Source: Ammonifex degensii KC4
GTDB lineage: Bacteria; Bacillota; Desulfotomaculia; Desulfotomaculales; Ammonificaceae
Assembly (NCBI RefSeq): GCF_000024605.1
Contig: NC_013385.1
Location: forward strand, 863,501-927,500
Direction: 5' to 3'
DNA length: 64,000 bases
Both the position numbers and the translations under genes were made by a program. This document shows positions 25,460 to 32,539 of this stretch, in pieces. The notes beneath the pieces were generated by a model. That model was not told the origin of the DNA and made no database searches. It worked only from the letters and a program-made list of their open reading frames with translations. How positions within the stretch are numbered: position 1 is the stretch's first letter; each line of letters starts with the position of its first letter.

Positions 25460-26842
25460 TTGGAGTTGGAGCGCGGTTCCGGTCTGGGGGCGGTGTTCGC
25501 GGACGCGGAGCTGGAGCGCGCGGTGCTGGCGGCGCTGGCGCGAGACGAGCAGGCGTTCTACAGCTACGCGGAGGACTACCTGGTGCCGGAGGTCTTTTTC
25601 GATCCCGAAAACCGGCGGGCGTTCCTGGAGCTCGTGGAGGCGCACGCCTCGGGCAGGCCCGCCCCGGAGGTCGAAGGCGAGCCCGCCCCCGACCTGGCGG
25701 CGGCGGTGGGGAAGCTGTGCGACCTGGCGCAGCGCCGGAAGGCGGCGCTGGTGATGGAGAAGTTCTGGAGGGACCTCGGTTCCGGGAAGAGCGTCCGGGA
25801 CGCTCTGGCCGAGCTGATGGAGCGGGCGGCGGAGGCCCAGCAGGCGGTCAGGGCCCTGGCCCCGGGCGAGGTCAGGACGGCGGCGGAGCTCCTGCGGGAA
25901 GCCGTGGAGCGTCTGCGGGAACAGAAGAGGCAGAAGGAGGAGACCGGCAGGGAGACCCCGCACCCGGCTTTCGGGAAAGGGTTATGGAGCCTGGACGACC
26001 TGCTGGGCGGGATGCAGCCGGCGGTGTACGCGCTGGGCGGCCAGCCCGGTGTAGGTAAGACCTTCTTCAGCGTCTACTGCGCTTCCCGGTACCTCACGGC
26101 GGCGGGGGACACCGGAGTAGTCTGGGTAGACGTCCACGAGACCCGTCCCGCCTGGAAGCTGGCCGTCTATTTGTCATGTTCCGTGTTGGGGAAGTGCCCG
26201 CAGTTGTACGAGCGCCTGCTGGCCGACCCTGCCGAGCTGCTGGAGGGCCTGGGGGTAGACCGGGCGCTGGAGCGGTTCGTGGTTCTCACGGCGGAGAGGA
26301 ACACCACCCTCCTGAACGTCCGCGGCGCCGTCCGGCGCCTCATGGCACAGCGGGGCGTGAAGAGGGTGATGGTGGTGGTGGACTACATTCAAAAGCTGGC
26401 CAGCTACACTTCCGTCGCCACGGGGCAGGACACGCGGCTCCGGGTGGCTTCCGCGGTCTCGGCCCTGACTTCGTTGGTCGGTGTCTGCCAGGGGCCGGTG
26501 TGGTTGGTCTCAGGCGTGGCGAAGGACGCCTACCGGCGCGGGGCGAGGGACGAAGCTTCTGTGGCGGACTTCAAAGAGGCCGGGGAGGTGGAGTACTCCG
26601 CCGACGTGGGTCTCCAGCTCCGCTGGGCGGACGACCCGCGCAACGGCGACGTTAACAGTGCGGTGAAGGCGCTGAAGCTCCACGTGGTTAAGAACCGGTT
26701 CGGGGCGACGGGGGTGGTGAACCTTTATAGCCTGCAGACCGAGTGCAGGTACCTCCAGGCGGACCCGGGCTACGTTTCCAGGCCGCCGGAGCTCCGCGTC
26801 AGGGGAGAAGGGGAAGCGGAAGGGGACGACATCCCGTTTTGA
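25460..26842 (+). CDS. DnaB-like replicative helicase of the element
   Basis: 460 residues from TTG 25460, which follows GGGAGGTGG; the 70 codons upstream in frame run through the iteron repeats and are not plausible. The N-terminal domain (ELERAVLAALARDEQAFYSYAEDYLVPEVFFDPENRRAFLELV) matches DnaB N-domains. The RecA-like core has Walker A GQPGVGKTFF (about residue 195), VVVDYIQKL as Walker B, and a VVKNRFGATG motif near the end, as in DnaB (KNRNG). The C-terminus ends in acidic residues and DDIPF. It would unwind DNA ahead of the element's own primase. Confidence 0.88.
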   Translation: MELERGSGLGAVFADAELERAVLAALARDEQAFYSYAEDYLVPEVFFDPENRRAFLELVEAHASGRPAPEVEGEPAPDLAAAVGKLCDLAQRRKAALVMEKFWRDLGSGKSVRDALAELMERAAEAQQAVRALAPGEVRTAAELLREAVERLREQKRQKEETGRETPHPAFGKGLWSLDDLLGGMQPAVYALGGQPGVGKTFFSVYCASRYLTAAGDTGVVWVDVHETRPAWKLAVYLSCSVLGKCPQLYERLLADPAELLEGLGVDRALERFVVLTAERNTTLLNVRGAVRRLMAQRGVKRVMVVVDYIQKLASYTSVATGQDTRLRVASAVSALTSLVGVCQGPVWLVSGVAKDAYRRGARDEASVADFKEAGEVEYSADVGLQLRWADDPRNGDVNSAVKALKLHVVKNRFGATGVVNLYSLQTECRYLQADPGYVSRPPELRVRGEGEAEGDDIPF

Positions 26843-26876
26843 CCTTAAGGCGCCTTAGACCTGAAAGTCGAGTGGG

Positions 26877-26903
26877 GCCGGGCCGTCGTGCTCGGCTTTT
26901 TTT
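26877..26903 (+). terminator. Weak intrinsic terminator after the helicase gene
   Basis: GCCGGG pairs with CTCGGC (one G-T pair), followed by TTTTTTT. It precedes the next ribosome site by only a few bases. Confidence 0.6.
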
Positions 26904-26918
26904 GTAGGGGGTGAGAGC

Positions 26919-27338
26919 TTGTCCGGAGACCTCGTCCGGAAGTCTCTGGTCCGCGGTTGGGCCGACGGGACCGAAGTCGACGGGGCGGTGTGGTGGCGCG
27001 TGTGCGACGAGAGGGGAATGCCCTTTGTCTTCGTGTACCCGCCCCGCCACCGTTACCGCCGCGTGCACGTGGACCTGTTGCCCACTGCTCGCGCCGGTCG
27101 CAGGCAGTTGACCCTGACGGAGAGGGACGCGAACGAACTGAGGGACTTCTACCTGGCGTACGCGAAAGACCTGGACCGCGCGGCAAAGCGCTTCATGCTT
27201 TATCGGGAAGGCTACTGGTTCACGCACACAATAGTTGACTTTTACATCCTGCGCGGTGATGAGGAGAAGGTGATGCCTAAGGTGATGGAGGTAGTGCGCA
27301 GGGCCAAACCGGGCGGCATAGAGGAGTGGGGGAGGTAA
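26919..27338 (+). CDS. Unrecognised 139-residue protein between helicase and primase genes
   Basis: The TTG start follows GGGGGTGAG. The sequence has VRGWADGTEVDGAVWWRVCDERGMPFVFVYPP and a helical C-terminal half (ERDANELRDFYLAYAKDLDRAAKRFM). No known family is recognised. It lies 6 bases before the primase-polymerase gene and is clearly in its operon, so a replication-linked role is likely but unproved. Confidence 0.7.
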   Translation: MSGDLVRKSLVRGWADGTEVDGAVWWRVCDERGMPFVFVYPPRHRYRRVHVDLLPTARAGRRQLTLTERDANELRDFYLAYAKDLDRAAKRFMLYREGYWFTHTIVDFYILRGDEEKVMPKVMEVVRRAKPGGIEEWGR

Positions 27339-27344
27339 AAGGGC

Positions 27345-29144
27345 GTGAGCGCGAAGGCGGCGCTTGAGGCCGCGCTGTCCTACTTCGGGCTGGGCTGGTC
27401 GGTCATCCCCCTCCACACGCCCGGCCCGGCGGGGGGCTGCAGCTGCGGGAGGGACTGCGACAGCCCGGGCAAGCACCCCCGCCTGGCTTCCTGGAAGGAG
27501 TTCCAGGAGCGCCGGCCGACCGAAGAGGAGCTGCGGGAGTGGTGGGGGGAGAAATGGTCTTCCGCGAACCTGGGCCTGGTCACCGGGCGGGTGAGCGGGG
27601 TGGTCGTGGTGGACTTAGACGGCGAAGACGGGGTGCGGGCGGTGAGGGAGCGTGGGGGCCTGCCCCCGACGCCCGTGGTGAGGACGGGTAAGGGGTGGCA
27701 CTACTACTTCGCCTACCCGGAAGTAGTAGTGCCGACCAGGGCGGGGGTGCTCCCGGGGGTGGACGTCCGTGGGGACGGCGGGCTGGCGGTCCTGCCCCCT
27801 TCCCTGCACCCTACCGGGCGCCGGTACGAGTGGGCGAGAGGGCGTTCGCCTTGGGAAGTGCCTTTGGCTCCCTGTCCGGAGTGGCTGCTGGGGCTGGTAC
27901 GGGGACGGGGAGAGGGCGGTGACGACGGCGGCGTCGCAGGCGCTGACCGCCCGAGACTCGACCCGCTAGCGGTGCTGGCCGGCGTGGAGGAAGGGCGGCG
28001 GGACATGACCCTCTTCCGCTACGCCTGTCGGTTGCGCGCGCAGGGCCTTTCCTGGGAAGAGGCCCGTGCGCTGGTGCTGACTGCCGCTGCCGCGTGCAGG
28101 CCTCCTTTTCCCGAGCGTGAAGCGCTGAAGTGCCTGAGGAGCGCGTGGAAGTACCCGCCCGGCACGGTACGGAGGGTATCTGAGGGTCGAGGACAGGCCA
28201 GGCTCCCGGGGCGGGTGGCGGTTCCTGAGGGGTGGGACGGGAAGGTGGCGGTGGTGACCGCTTCTTGGGAGCTCGCCAAGGAGGCGTACGCTTCCGGGAA
28301 GGCCGTGGTGGTAGTCTCTCCCGGTGCGGGAGTCCCCCCGGGAGCGCCGCGGGTCTTACGGGACGCCGGGGCGGTAGAGGTAGTCGCCGCCACGGAGAAA
28401 GAGCGTTTTGCCTTGACCTGGGACTTGTACCCGCTGCTGGCGGTGGTCGGGCACGGGCCTCGACGGGGCGTGGAGGGAGGAAGTACGCCGGGAGCTCCCT
28501 TCCGGGAGGACGGGGAGCTTTTTACCCGTGAGGAGCCCCCCGTCCGGCGGGACGGGGGCCCGGCGCCGGGGAGGGTCCTGAGCGAGACGGGGGAGGCTCC
28601 CGCCCGGGAGGGCGCGGGGCCCGCCGCCAGCGAACGCGCGCCCGTCCCGTCGGAAGACGAGTGCCGGGCCTGGGCGTTCCGGCACAGGCCGGACCTGCAC
28701 GCTAAGCTGGCGCGTGTGGAGGAAGACCTCTCCGGGGTGGCGCCGCTCCTCGACCCCGACCTGGAGCGACGGCTGCTGGCCGTCAAGGAAGGGGTCTTAG
28801 GGGAGATAAGGGAGGCGATGGAGATAAAGGAGGCGATGGGGGAGCCCCCCGTCCCGCCGGACGGGGAGGGAGAGCCAGGAGGAAAGCTGCCCGCGGCTCC
28901 CGGCGACGACGAGTGGGACTCCTTCGCCCCGCTGCTCGGCCCGGAGGAGGTGGAGGAGCTGCGCCGCCGGCTGACCGCCGACCCTTTCCGCGCGGCCTCC
29001 CGCCCCGCAGGGGGCAGGGGGGAGGAGCGGCCGAGGTACGACTTCTGCCCGGCCTGTGGTAAGTGGCAGCTGCTCGCCTCCGCGTGGGACCCGGAGACGG
29101 GGAGCTGGTGGTTGCGGTGCGGGTGCGGGTGCCTGGTGGCGTAG
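27345..29144 (+). CDS. Bifunctional primase-polymerase (Prim-Pol) of the element
   Basis: 599 residues from GTG 27345. The N-terminal 200 residues are a Prim-Pol domain (archaeo-eukaryotic primase fold): ALSYFGLGWSVIPLHTPG, SPGKHPRLASWKEFQ, catalytic VVVVDLDGEDG, then GWHYYF with the catalytic His, and VDVRGDGGLAVLPPSLHPTG. Residues 210-275 resemble the PriCT helical domain (GRRDMTLFRYACRLRAQGLSWEEA). The C-terminus is a long charged linker and a zinc ribbon (FCPACGKWQLL...LRCGCGC). Such proteins prime replication of plasmids and phage satellites. Confidence 0.88.
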   Translation: MSAKAALEAALSYFGLGWSVIPLHTPGPAGGCSCGRDCDSPGKHPRLASWKEFQERRPTEEELREWWGEKWSSANLGLVTGRVSGVVVVDLDGEDGVRAVRERGGLPPTPVVRTGKGWHYYFAYPEVVVPTRAGVLPGVDVRGDGGLAVLPPSLHPTGRRYEWARGRSPWEVPLAPCPEWLLGLVRGRGEGGDDGGVAGADRPRLDPLAVLAGVEEGRRDMTLFRYACRLRAQGLSWEEARALVLTAAAACRPPFPEREALKCLRSAWKYPPGTVRRVSEGRGQARLPGRVAVPEGWDGKVAVVTASWELAKEAYASGKAVVVVSPGAGVPPGAPRVLRDAGAVEVVAATEKERFALTWDLYPLLAVVGHGPRRGVEGGSTPGAPFREDGELFTREEPPVRRDGGPAPGRVLSETGEAPAREGAGPAASERAPVPSEDECRAWAFRHRPDLHAKLARVEEDLSGVAPLLDPDLERRLLAVKEGVLGEIREAMEIKEAMGEPPVPPDGEGEPGGKLPAAPGDDEWDSFAPLLGPEEVEELRRRLTADPFRAASRPAGGRGEERPRYDFCPACGKWQLLASAWDPETGSWWLRCGCGCLVA

Positions 29145-29502
29145 CGCCTGGAGCGAGTAGACCTGGGAAGCCGCCGGGTCACGCGCGTGACCCTCTGTAA
29201 GGACAGCCCCGGCAGAGAGGTGCTCGCCCGGGGAGGTCGGGCGGCGACGGCGGCGCCACCGTCGTCCCTGGTCTCTGGGAGTCTTACCACTTTATCCCAC
29301 GAGGTGAGGCGCGAAGACCCCGAACCCGCGAGGGACGCCTTATCTTCCCTTACTTTGGCTTTCCGCTATAAAAAATATTTATAGGCCGCTCGGGGCGCCC
29401 CAGCCGGAGCGCCGGAAGGACGGCAACGGGAAAGACGACGACACCGGTGTCGCCGTTGTCGCCGCCGTCGTTGTTGTCGCCGTTTGAGGAGGTGGTGAGA
29501 GG
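29145..29502. other. Gene-free region with palindrome and AT-rich repeat
   Basis: No gene is supported in these 358 bases. They hold a perfect 18-bp palindrome (GGGTCACG and its complement CGTGACCC around CG, 29176-29193), the left arm of a 27-bp inverted repeat (29359-29385), and a GACGAC/GTTGTC-rich stretch (about 29430-29486) that is roughly complementary to the repeat tract inside the next gene. The combination fits an origin or control region. Confidence 0.55.
29359..29385 (+). repeat. Left arm of a 27-bp AT-rich inverted repeat
   Basis: It begins CTTTCCGCTATAA and ends ATATTTATAGG. The inverted copy at 30007-30033 matches it at 26 of 27 positions. The two arms enclose the HU-like gene. 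Such AT-rich sequence stands out in this GC-rich element. Confidence 0.85.
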
Positions 29503-29925
29503 GTGAAGACGGCCGAACTGTGCCGGCTGGCTGCGGAAAAAGGCGGCTACTGGAAGAAGGACGTCAGGGAGTGCTTGCTGGTGCACTTCCCGGCGGCCCT
29601 GGTAGAGGGCCTGAAGCGCGACGGGAAGGTGCGGTTGAAAGGCGTGGGCGTCTTCTTCTTGGCTTCGCCGCCGGGGAAGAGGCGGGAGGGCGTGTACGTG
29701 CGTTTCAGGCCCTCCTCTCTGTTGTTGAAAAGACTCAACATGGGGACGACGGCAGCGACAACGACAGCGGCAAGCGACAACGGCGGTGACGACAACGGCG
29801 GCGGCGACGACAACAACGACGACAACACCGGCGACACCGACGACAGCGGAGACGGCAAACCTCCTGCGGGAGGCGGTAGGCCGTCTCTCCCGGACAGAAG
29901 GGCTCCTGCGGGAAGCCTTAGCTGA
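29503..29925 (+). CDS. HU/IHF-like DNA-binding protein with low-complexity tail
   Basis: Start GTG 29503 after GAGGTGGTGAGAG. Residues 1-80 follow the HU pattern (ELCRLAAEKGGYWKKDVRECLLVHFPAALVEGLKRDGKVRLKGVGVFFL, then a basic region KRREGVYVRFRPSSLLLKRL). The remaining 60 residues are encoded by a GAC/AAC/GGC triplet tract and read as Asn/Asp/Gly. A more protein-like continuation lies in the +1 frame (see 29786-30013). HU-type proteins bend DNA and assist origins and site-specific recombination. Confidence 0.72.
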   Translation: MKTAELCRLAAEKGGYWKKDVRECLLVHFPAALVEGLKRDGKVRLKGVGVFFLASPPGKRREGVYVRFRPSSLLLKRLNMGTTAATTTAASDNGGDDNGGGDDNNDDNTGDTDDSGDGKPPAGGGRPSLPDRRAPAGSLS

Positions 29926-30013
29926 GCTCAGGGAGCAGGGGACGGGGACTCCCCTCTTTCAACGTGGCGTCTTTCTCCCGACACTCCGGCTGAGGTGCTT
30001 ACGGCGCCTATAA
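29786..30013 (+). other. +1-frame continuation of the HU-like gene
   Basis: In this frame the triplet tract reads as a Thr/Ala/Pro linker, followed by a convincing amphipathic helix (TANLLREAVGRLSRTEGLLREALAELREQG) and a stop at 30011-30013. The first residues after the HU domain in its own frame are also Thr/Ala-rich, so the original gene probably ran HU domain, Thr/Ala linker, helix, and was shifted by one base near 29770-29785. Confidence 0.5.
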
Positions 30014-30033
30014 ATATTTCTTATAGCGGAAAG
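30007..30033 (-). repeat. Right arm of the 27-bp AT-rich inverted repeat
   Basis: The reverse complement of 29359-29385 with a single mismatch. It is followed by two copies of AAAGTCAGG at 30030-30038 and 30046-30054. Confidence 0.85.
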
Positions 30034-30160
30034 TCAGGGTAAGCGAAAGTCAGGCACATGTCCTGGGTCTAGTTGTGTTCAACGCCGACTTTCTGGGTAA
30101 GCTTAAGAAATTTTCCATGAATAACCAGGAGGAAGAAGCGGGTGTGGGCCGGGAGCGACA

Positions 30161-30193
30161 GGGCCGGGAGAGATCCCGGCCCTTGACTTTTTA
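30161..30193 (+). terminator. Intrinsic terminator
   Basis: GGGCCGGGA (30161-30169), loop GAGA, TCCCGGCCC (30174-30182), then TTGACTTTTT. Confidence 0.85.
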
Positions 30194-30224
30194 AGGCGAC
30201 TTTTCTCGGGAAAGGGGGAGGACC

Positions 30225-30386
30225 GTGCTGGAGCTGAAAAGGCTCAAGGCGGAGCCGGAGGATCTCCTGGGGGAGTTGAGGGCCCTGCGGGCCGAGGTCA
30301 CCCGTCACCCGGGGGCGGTGGAGGAGGTCCTGAAGGCCTTCGGGGCGGTGGACGTGGGGGCGGAGTTCGCGGTGCCGTCCCACTGA
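30225..30386 (+). CDS. Small unrecognised protein, 53 residues
   Basis: GTG start 30225, 5 bases after AAAGGGGGAGG; stop TGA 30384-30386. The product (ELKRLKAEPEDLLGELRALRAE, then VEEVLKAFGAVDVG) has the helical, charged look of real small proteins. Coding quality is supported by the strong ribosome site and its position after a terminator. No family recognised. Confidence 0.55.
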   Translation: MLELKRLKAEPEDLLGELRALRAEVTRHPGAVEEVLKAFGAVDVGAEFAVPSH

Positions 30387-30489
30387 CGCGCCCGCGCCCC
30401 CTGGCTCCCTTCGCCGGCCGGGGGCACCGGGCGCTTTTTACCCGCGCGGCATTTCACGCTCCGCCGGAGGGAAGGAGGTGTTCGGAGAG

Positions 30490-30729
30490 TTGCTGACGCC
30501 CGGAGAGAGGGAGACCGTCCTGAGGTGGTCGGAGGACAGGGGCGAGGGGTTGAGCCTGTACACCGCCTCACCCCGGGTCTTCAGGCGGCTGGAGGAGGCG
30601 GGCTTCCGCCCCTCCCGCGTCTCCCACGGCGCGGACGGGGTCCCCGTGGCGTGGGAGTTCTCCCTGCCGGCCGACGCCCGCTCCTGGCGCCGGCTCCGGG
30701 GCGCGCTCAACAAGGTCTTCTCCCGGTAG
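30490..30729 (+). CDS. Unrecognised 79-residue protein of the element
   Basis: The TTG at 30490 lies 9 bases after AAGGAGGTG and is preferred over the GTG at 30478, which overlaps that site. The sequence (TPGERETVLRWSEDRGEGLSLYTASPRVFRRLEEAGF, then LPADARSWRRLRGALNKVFS) appears to be a small mixed alpha-beta protein. No known domain is seen. Confidence 0.6.
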   Translation: MLTPGERETVLRWSEDRGEGLSLYTASPRVFRRLEEAGFRPSRVSHGADGVPVAWEFSLPADARSWRRLRGALNKVFSR

Positions 30730-30905
30730 GGTGGAGGTGTCGGGTAAACGCTTAAAAACCCTTCTTTCTCGCGCGCGAAAACACGAGACAGTGAGAGACT
30801 TAAGAAGTGACGGTGCGACCTGAAGACCAAACAACACCTTTTCGGACTGTAGCGACGTAATACGGCGGGAGAAGACCGAAAACCGCCTTCGGGTTTTGAA
30901 GAATT

Positions 30906-30979
30906 GCGCGTTTTGAGGGGGAGAAAAGGCCGGGGGGATACGAGATATCCCCCTTGCTTTTACCCCCTCAAAAGCGCGT
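30906..30979. promoter_or_regulatory. Nested dyad upstream of the excisionase-like gene
   Basis: Outer arms GCGCGTTTTGAGGGG (30906-30920) and CCCCTCAAAAGCGC (30964-30977) pair with one bulged base. Inside is a second hairpin, GGGGGATA, loop CGAGA, TATCCCCC (about 30933-30953), followed by TTGCTTTT. The inner part can terminate transcription and the outer part could control it. Distance to the next start is about 30 bases. Confidence 0.6.
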
Positions 30980-31007
30980 GTATTTCGTGCGTCTGGAGGT
31001 GAGAGCC

Positions 31008-31199
31008 TTGGGCGAGCTACCGGAGATGCTTACCGTGCGGGAGGTGGCGAAGCTCCTGCGCATACCCGTGAGGAGCGCCTTCCAGCACTGCAAGGACGGG
31101 AGGATACCGTGCGTGAGGATAGGCCGCACGGTGAGGGTGCCGAAGAAGAAGCTCTTCGAGGCGCTGGGCCTGCGGGAGGAAGACCTCCGGCCCTCCTGA
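31008..31199 (+). CDS. Excisionase-like (MerR-type HTH) DNA-binding protein
   Basis: 63 residues from TTG 31008, seven bases after TGGAGGTGAG. The sequence MLTVREVAKLLRIPVRSAFQHCKDGRIPCVRIGRTVRVPKKKLFEAL is a typical winged HTH_17/excisionase domain: a HTH followed by the Arg-rich wing. It lies directly before the integrase gene, which supports the role of directionality factor for the element. Confidence 0.85.
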   Translation: MGELPEMLTVREVAKLLRIPVRSAFQHCKDGRIPCVRIGRTVRVPKKKLFEALGLREEDLRPS

Positions 31200-31203
31200 A
31201 GGA

Positions 31204-31260
31204 AAAGGCCGCGTCGGGGTAGAAGTCTTAACCTGCCCCGCGCGGCCTTTCACTCTTTTT
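31204..31260 (+). terminator. Intrinsic terminator between excisionase-like and integrase genes
   Basis: AAAGGCCGCG (31204-31213) pairs with CGCGGCCTTT (31241-31250), with inner GGGG/CCCC pairing, followed by CTCTTTTT. Integrase expression past this point would need read-through or its own promoter. Confidence 0.8.
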
Positions 31261-31275
31261 GGGAGGTGAGAGGCC

Positions 31276-31467
31276 TTGCGCGGTCACGTTCGGAGGCGTG
31301 GCAAGGACTCCTGGCAGCTTATAGTGTACCTTGGCAAAGACGAAAACGGTAAGAAGCTCTACAGGAGCCAGACCGTCAGGGGCACCCGACAGGACGCCGA
31401 GAGGGCGCTGGCCGAGCTCCTGGTGAGGGCGCACCGGGGGAGCTGGGGAGGGCGCCGAGGGGCCTGA
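31276..31467 (+). CDS. int: Tyrosine integrase, N-terminal arm-binding part (split gene)
   Basis: 63 residues from TTG 31276 after GGGAGGTGAG. The sequence MRGHVRRRGKDSWQLIVYLGKDENGKKLYRSQTVRGTRQDAERALAEL is an AP2-like arm-binding domain as in Tn916-type integrases. The frame ends after HRGSWGGRRGA, while the -1 frame continues as RAPRGLTVAGLLDAW into the catalytic part. So a single frameshift in the G-rich sequence around 31443-31463 separates the two parts. Confidence 0.8.
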   Translation: MRGHVRRRGKDSWQLIVYLGKDENGKKLYRSQTVRGTRQDAERALAELLVRAHRGSWGGRRGA

Positions 31468-31469
31468 CG

Positions 31470-32450
31470 GTGGCCGGGCTCCTGGACGCCTGGCTGGAGG
31501 CCCACGCGCGCACCTGGCGCCCCAGCACCCTGGCGAACCGGCGAAAGGTCGCCGGGGTGTGGGCGGAGCTGATAGGCCACCTGGAGGTGGAGAGGCTCAC
31601 CCCGGCCGACGTGGAGCTAGCCCTGGCGAGGCTGGGGGAGAGGGTGAAGCCCTCCTCCGCCCGCGAGTACTACGACTGCCTGAGGCGGGCGCTGAGGTGG
31701 GCCAGGAGGAGGAAGCTGCTCTCCCACGACCCGACGGAGGGGGTGCCCGCGCCGAGGAGGGAGACCAGGGAGGTCGAGCCGTGGACGGAGGAGGAGGCGA
31801 GGCGCTTCCTGGAGCACCTGGAGGGGGCCCGGGAGAGGAAGGCCTACAGGGCGCTCTTCCGGCTGCTGCTGGCGACCGGGATGAGGCTCGGTGAGGCGCA
31901 GGCCCTGAGGTGGGAGGACGTGGACTTCGGGAGGAGAGAGGTCCGCGTCCGGCGCACGTACTCCCAGCCCGGGAGGTGCTTCCACGAGCCGAAGACCAGA
32001 AAGGCCAGGCGCGGGATACCCGTGGACGCCGTGACCCTGGCGTGGCTCAGGGAGTGGAGGAAGGAGCAGCTGGAGGAGAGGCTGAGGGCGGGGGAGAGGT
32101 GGGCCGACCGCGAGGGCCTGGTCTTCACCACCGAGGAGGGGAAGCCGGTGCCGCGGTCCACGGTCTGGTACGCCTTCGAGAGGCTGTGCCGGGGGGCGGG
32201 AGTGAGGAGGATAAGGGTGCACGACCTGAGGCACACCCACGCGAGCCTGCTCCTGAAGCGGGACGTGCACCCGAAGGTGGTGCAGGAGAGGCTGGGCCAC
32301 GCCAGCGTGAAGACCACGCTGGACACCTACTCGCACCTCCTGCCCGGCGTCCGGGAGCGGGCGGTCGAGGCGGTCGAGGAGGCGCTGGACCGCCGGATTG
32401 ACAGGAGATTGACGGCCGCGACCGGAAAGCCGGACGGGGAGCGGGTTTGA
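31470..32450 (+). CDS. int: Tyrosine integrase, core-binding and catalytic part (split gene)
   Basis: 326 residues from GTG 31470, which may be an internal start. The core-binding domain covers about residues 1-90. The catalytic domain has Arg in ATGMRLGEALRW-like ATGMRLGEAQALRWED, then HDLRHTHASLLL and LGHASVKTTLDTYSHLLPG with the Tyr nucleophile, so all catalytic residues (R, K region, HxxR, H, Y) are present. No ribosome site precedes GTG 31470, so a functional enzyme probably needs -1 frameshifting or represents a pseudogene or sequencing error. The gene ends 17 bases before attR. Confidence 0.85.
   Translation: MAGLLDAWLEAHARTWRPSTLANRRKVAGVWAELIGHLEVERLTPADVELALARLGERVKPSSAREYYDCLRRALRWARRRKLLSHDPTEGVPAPRRETREVEPWTEEEARRFLEHLEGARERKAYRALFRLLLATGMRLGEAQALRWEDVDFGRREVRVRRTYSQPGRCFHEPKTRKARRGIPVDAVTLAWLREWRKEQLEERLRAGERWADREGLVFTTEEGKPVPRSTVWYAFERLCRGAGVRRIRVHDLRHTHASLLLKRDVHPKVVQERLGHASVKTTLDTYSHLLPGVRERAVEAVEEALDRRIDRRLTAATGKPDGERV
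32394..32414. repeat. Pair of GATTGAC repeats near attR
   Basis: CGGATTGACA (32394-32403) and GAGATTGACG (32405-32414), 11 bases apart, inside the end of the integrase gene. Similar pairs lie near attL (20622-20643) and in the integrase relic (6257-6277). They are candidate arm-type integrase sites, although homology of integrase tails alone could explain two of the three. Confidence 0.4.
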
Positions 32451-32466
32451 GGGCGGGCGGGCCTTC

Positions 32467-32487
32467 CTGGGCAAAAGGTTCGAGTGA
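32467..32487. repeat. attR core of the 12-kb integrated element
   Basis: An identical 21-bp copy of the attL core (20487-20507), in direct orientation, 17 bases after the integrase stop. Confidence 0.93.
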
Positions 32488-32493
32488 TATAAT
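32488..32493 (+). promoter_or_regulatory. Likely -10 element of the hom promoter abutting attR
   Basis: TATAAT lies directly after the att core, about 46 bases before the hom start. On the chromosome without the element, TTGCTG would stand 18 bases upstream as -35; with the element inserted the same position reads TTCCTG. Integration may therefore change hom expression. Confidence 0.5.
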
Positions 32494-32539
32494 TCCCTTG
32501 TATGCGGACAGGCTCTAGGAATTGGAGGGAGGAGCCTCA

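Larger units (their letters stand above)
20508..32487. mobile_element. 12-kb integrative element with its own replication module
   Basis: It is bounded by 21-bp direct repeats, with a split tyrosine integrase and an excisionase-like gene beside attR. GC content is clearly higher than in flanking host genes. It encodes a ribbon-helix-helix protein, two HTH-type proteins, a candidate initiator, a DnaB-like helicase, a primase-polymerase and an HU-like protein, and contains iteron-like repeats. I find no structural phage, packaging, relaxase or type IV secretion genes, so it resembles an integrated plasmid or phage satellite. Several genes are frameshifted, which suggests decay or sequencing error in GC-rich runs. 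Confidence 0.9.

Noticed and set aside
26799-27476. 225-codon minus-strand ORF opposite the 139-residue protein gene
   Set aside because: Pro/Arg/His-rich shadow spanning the ends of three genes.
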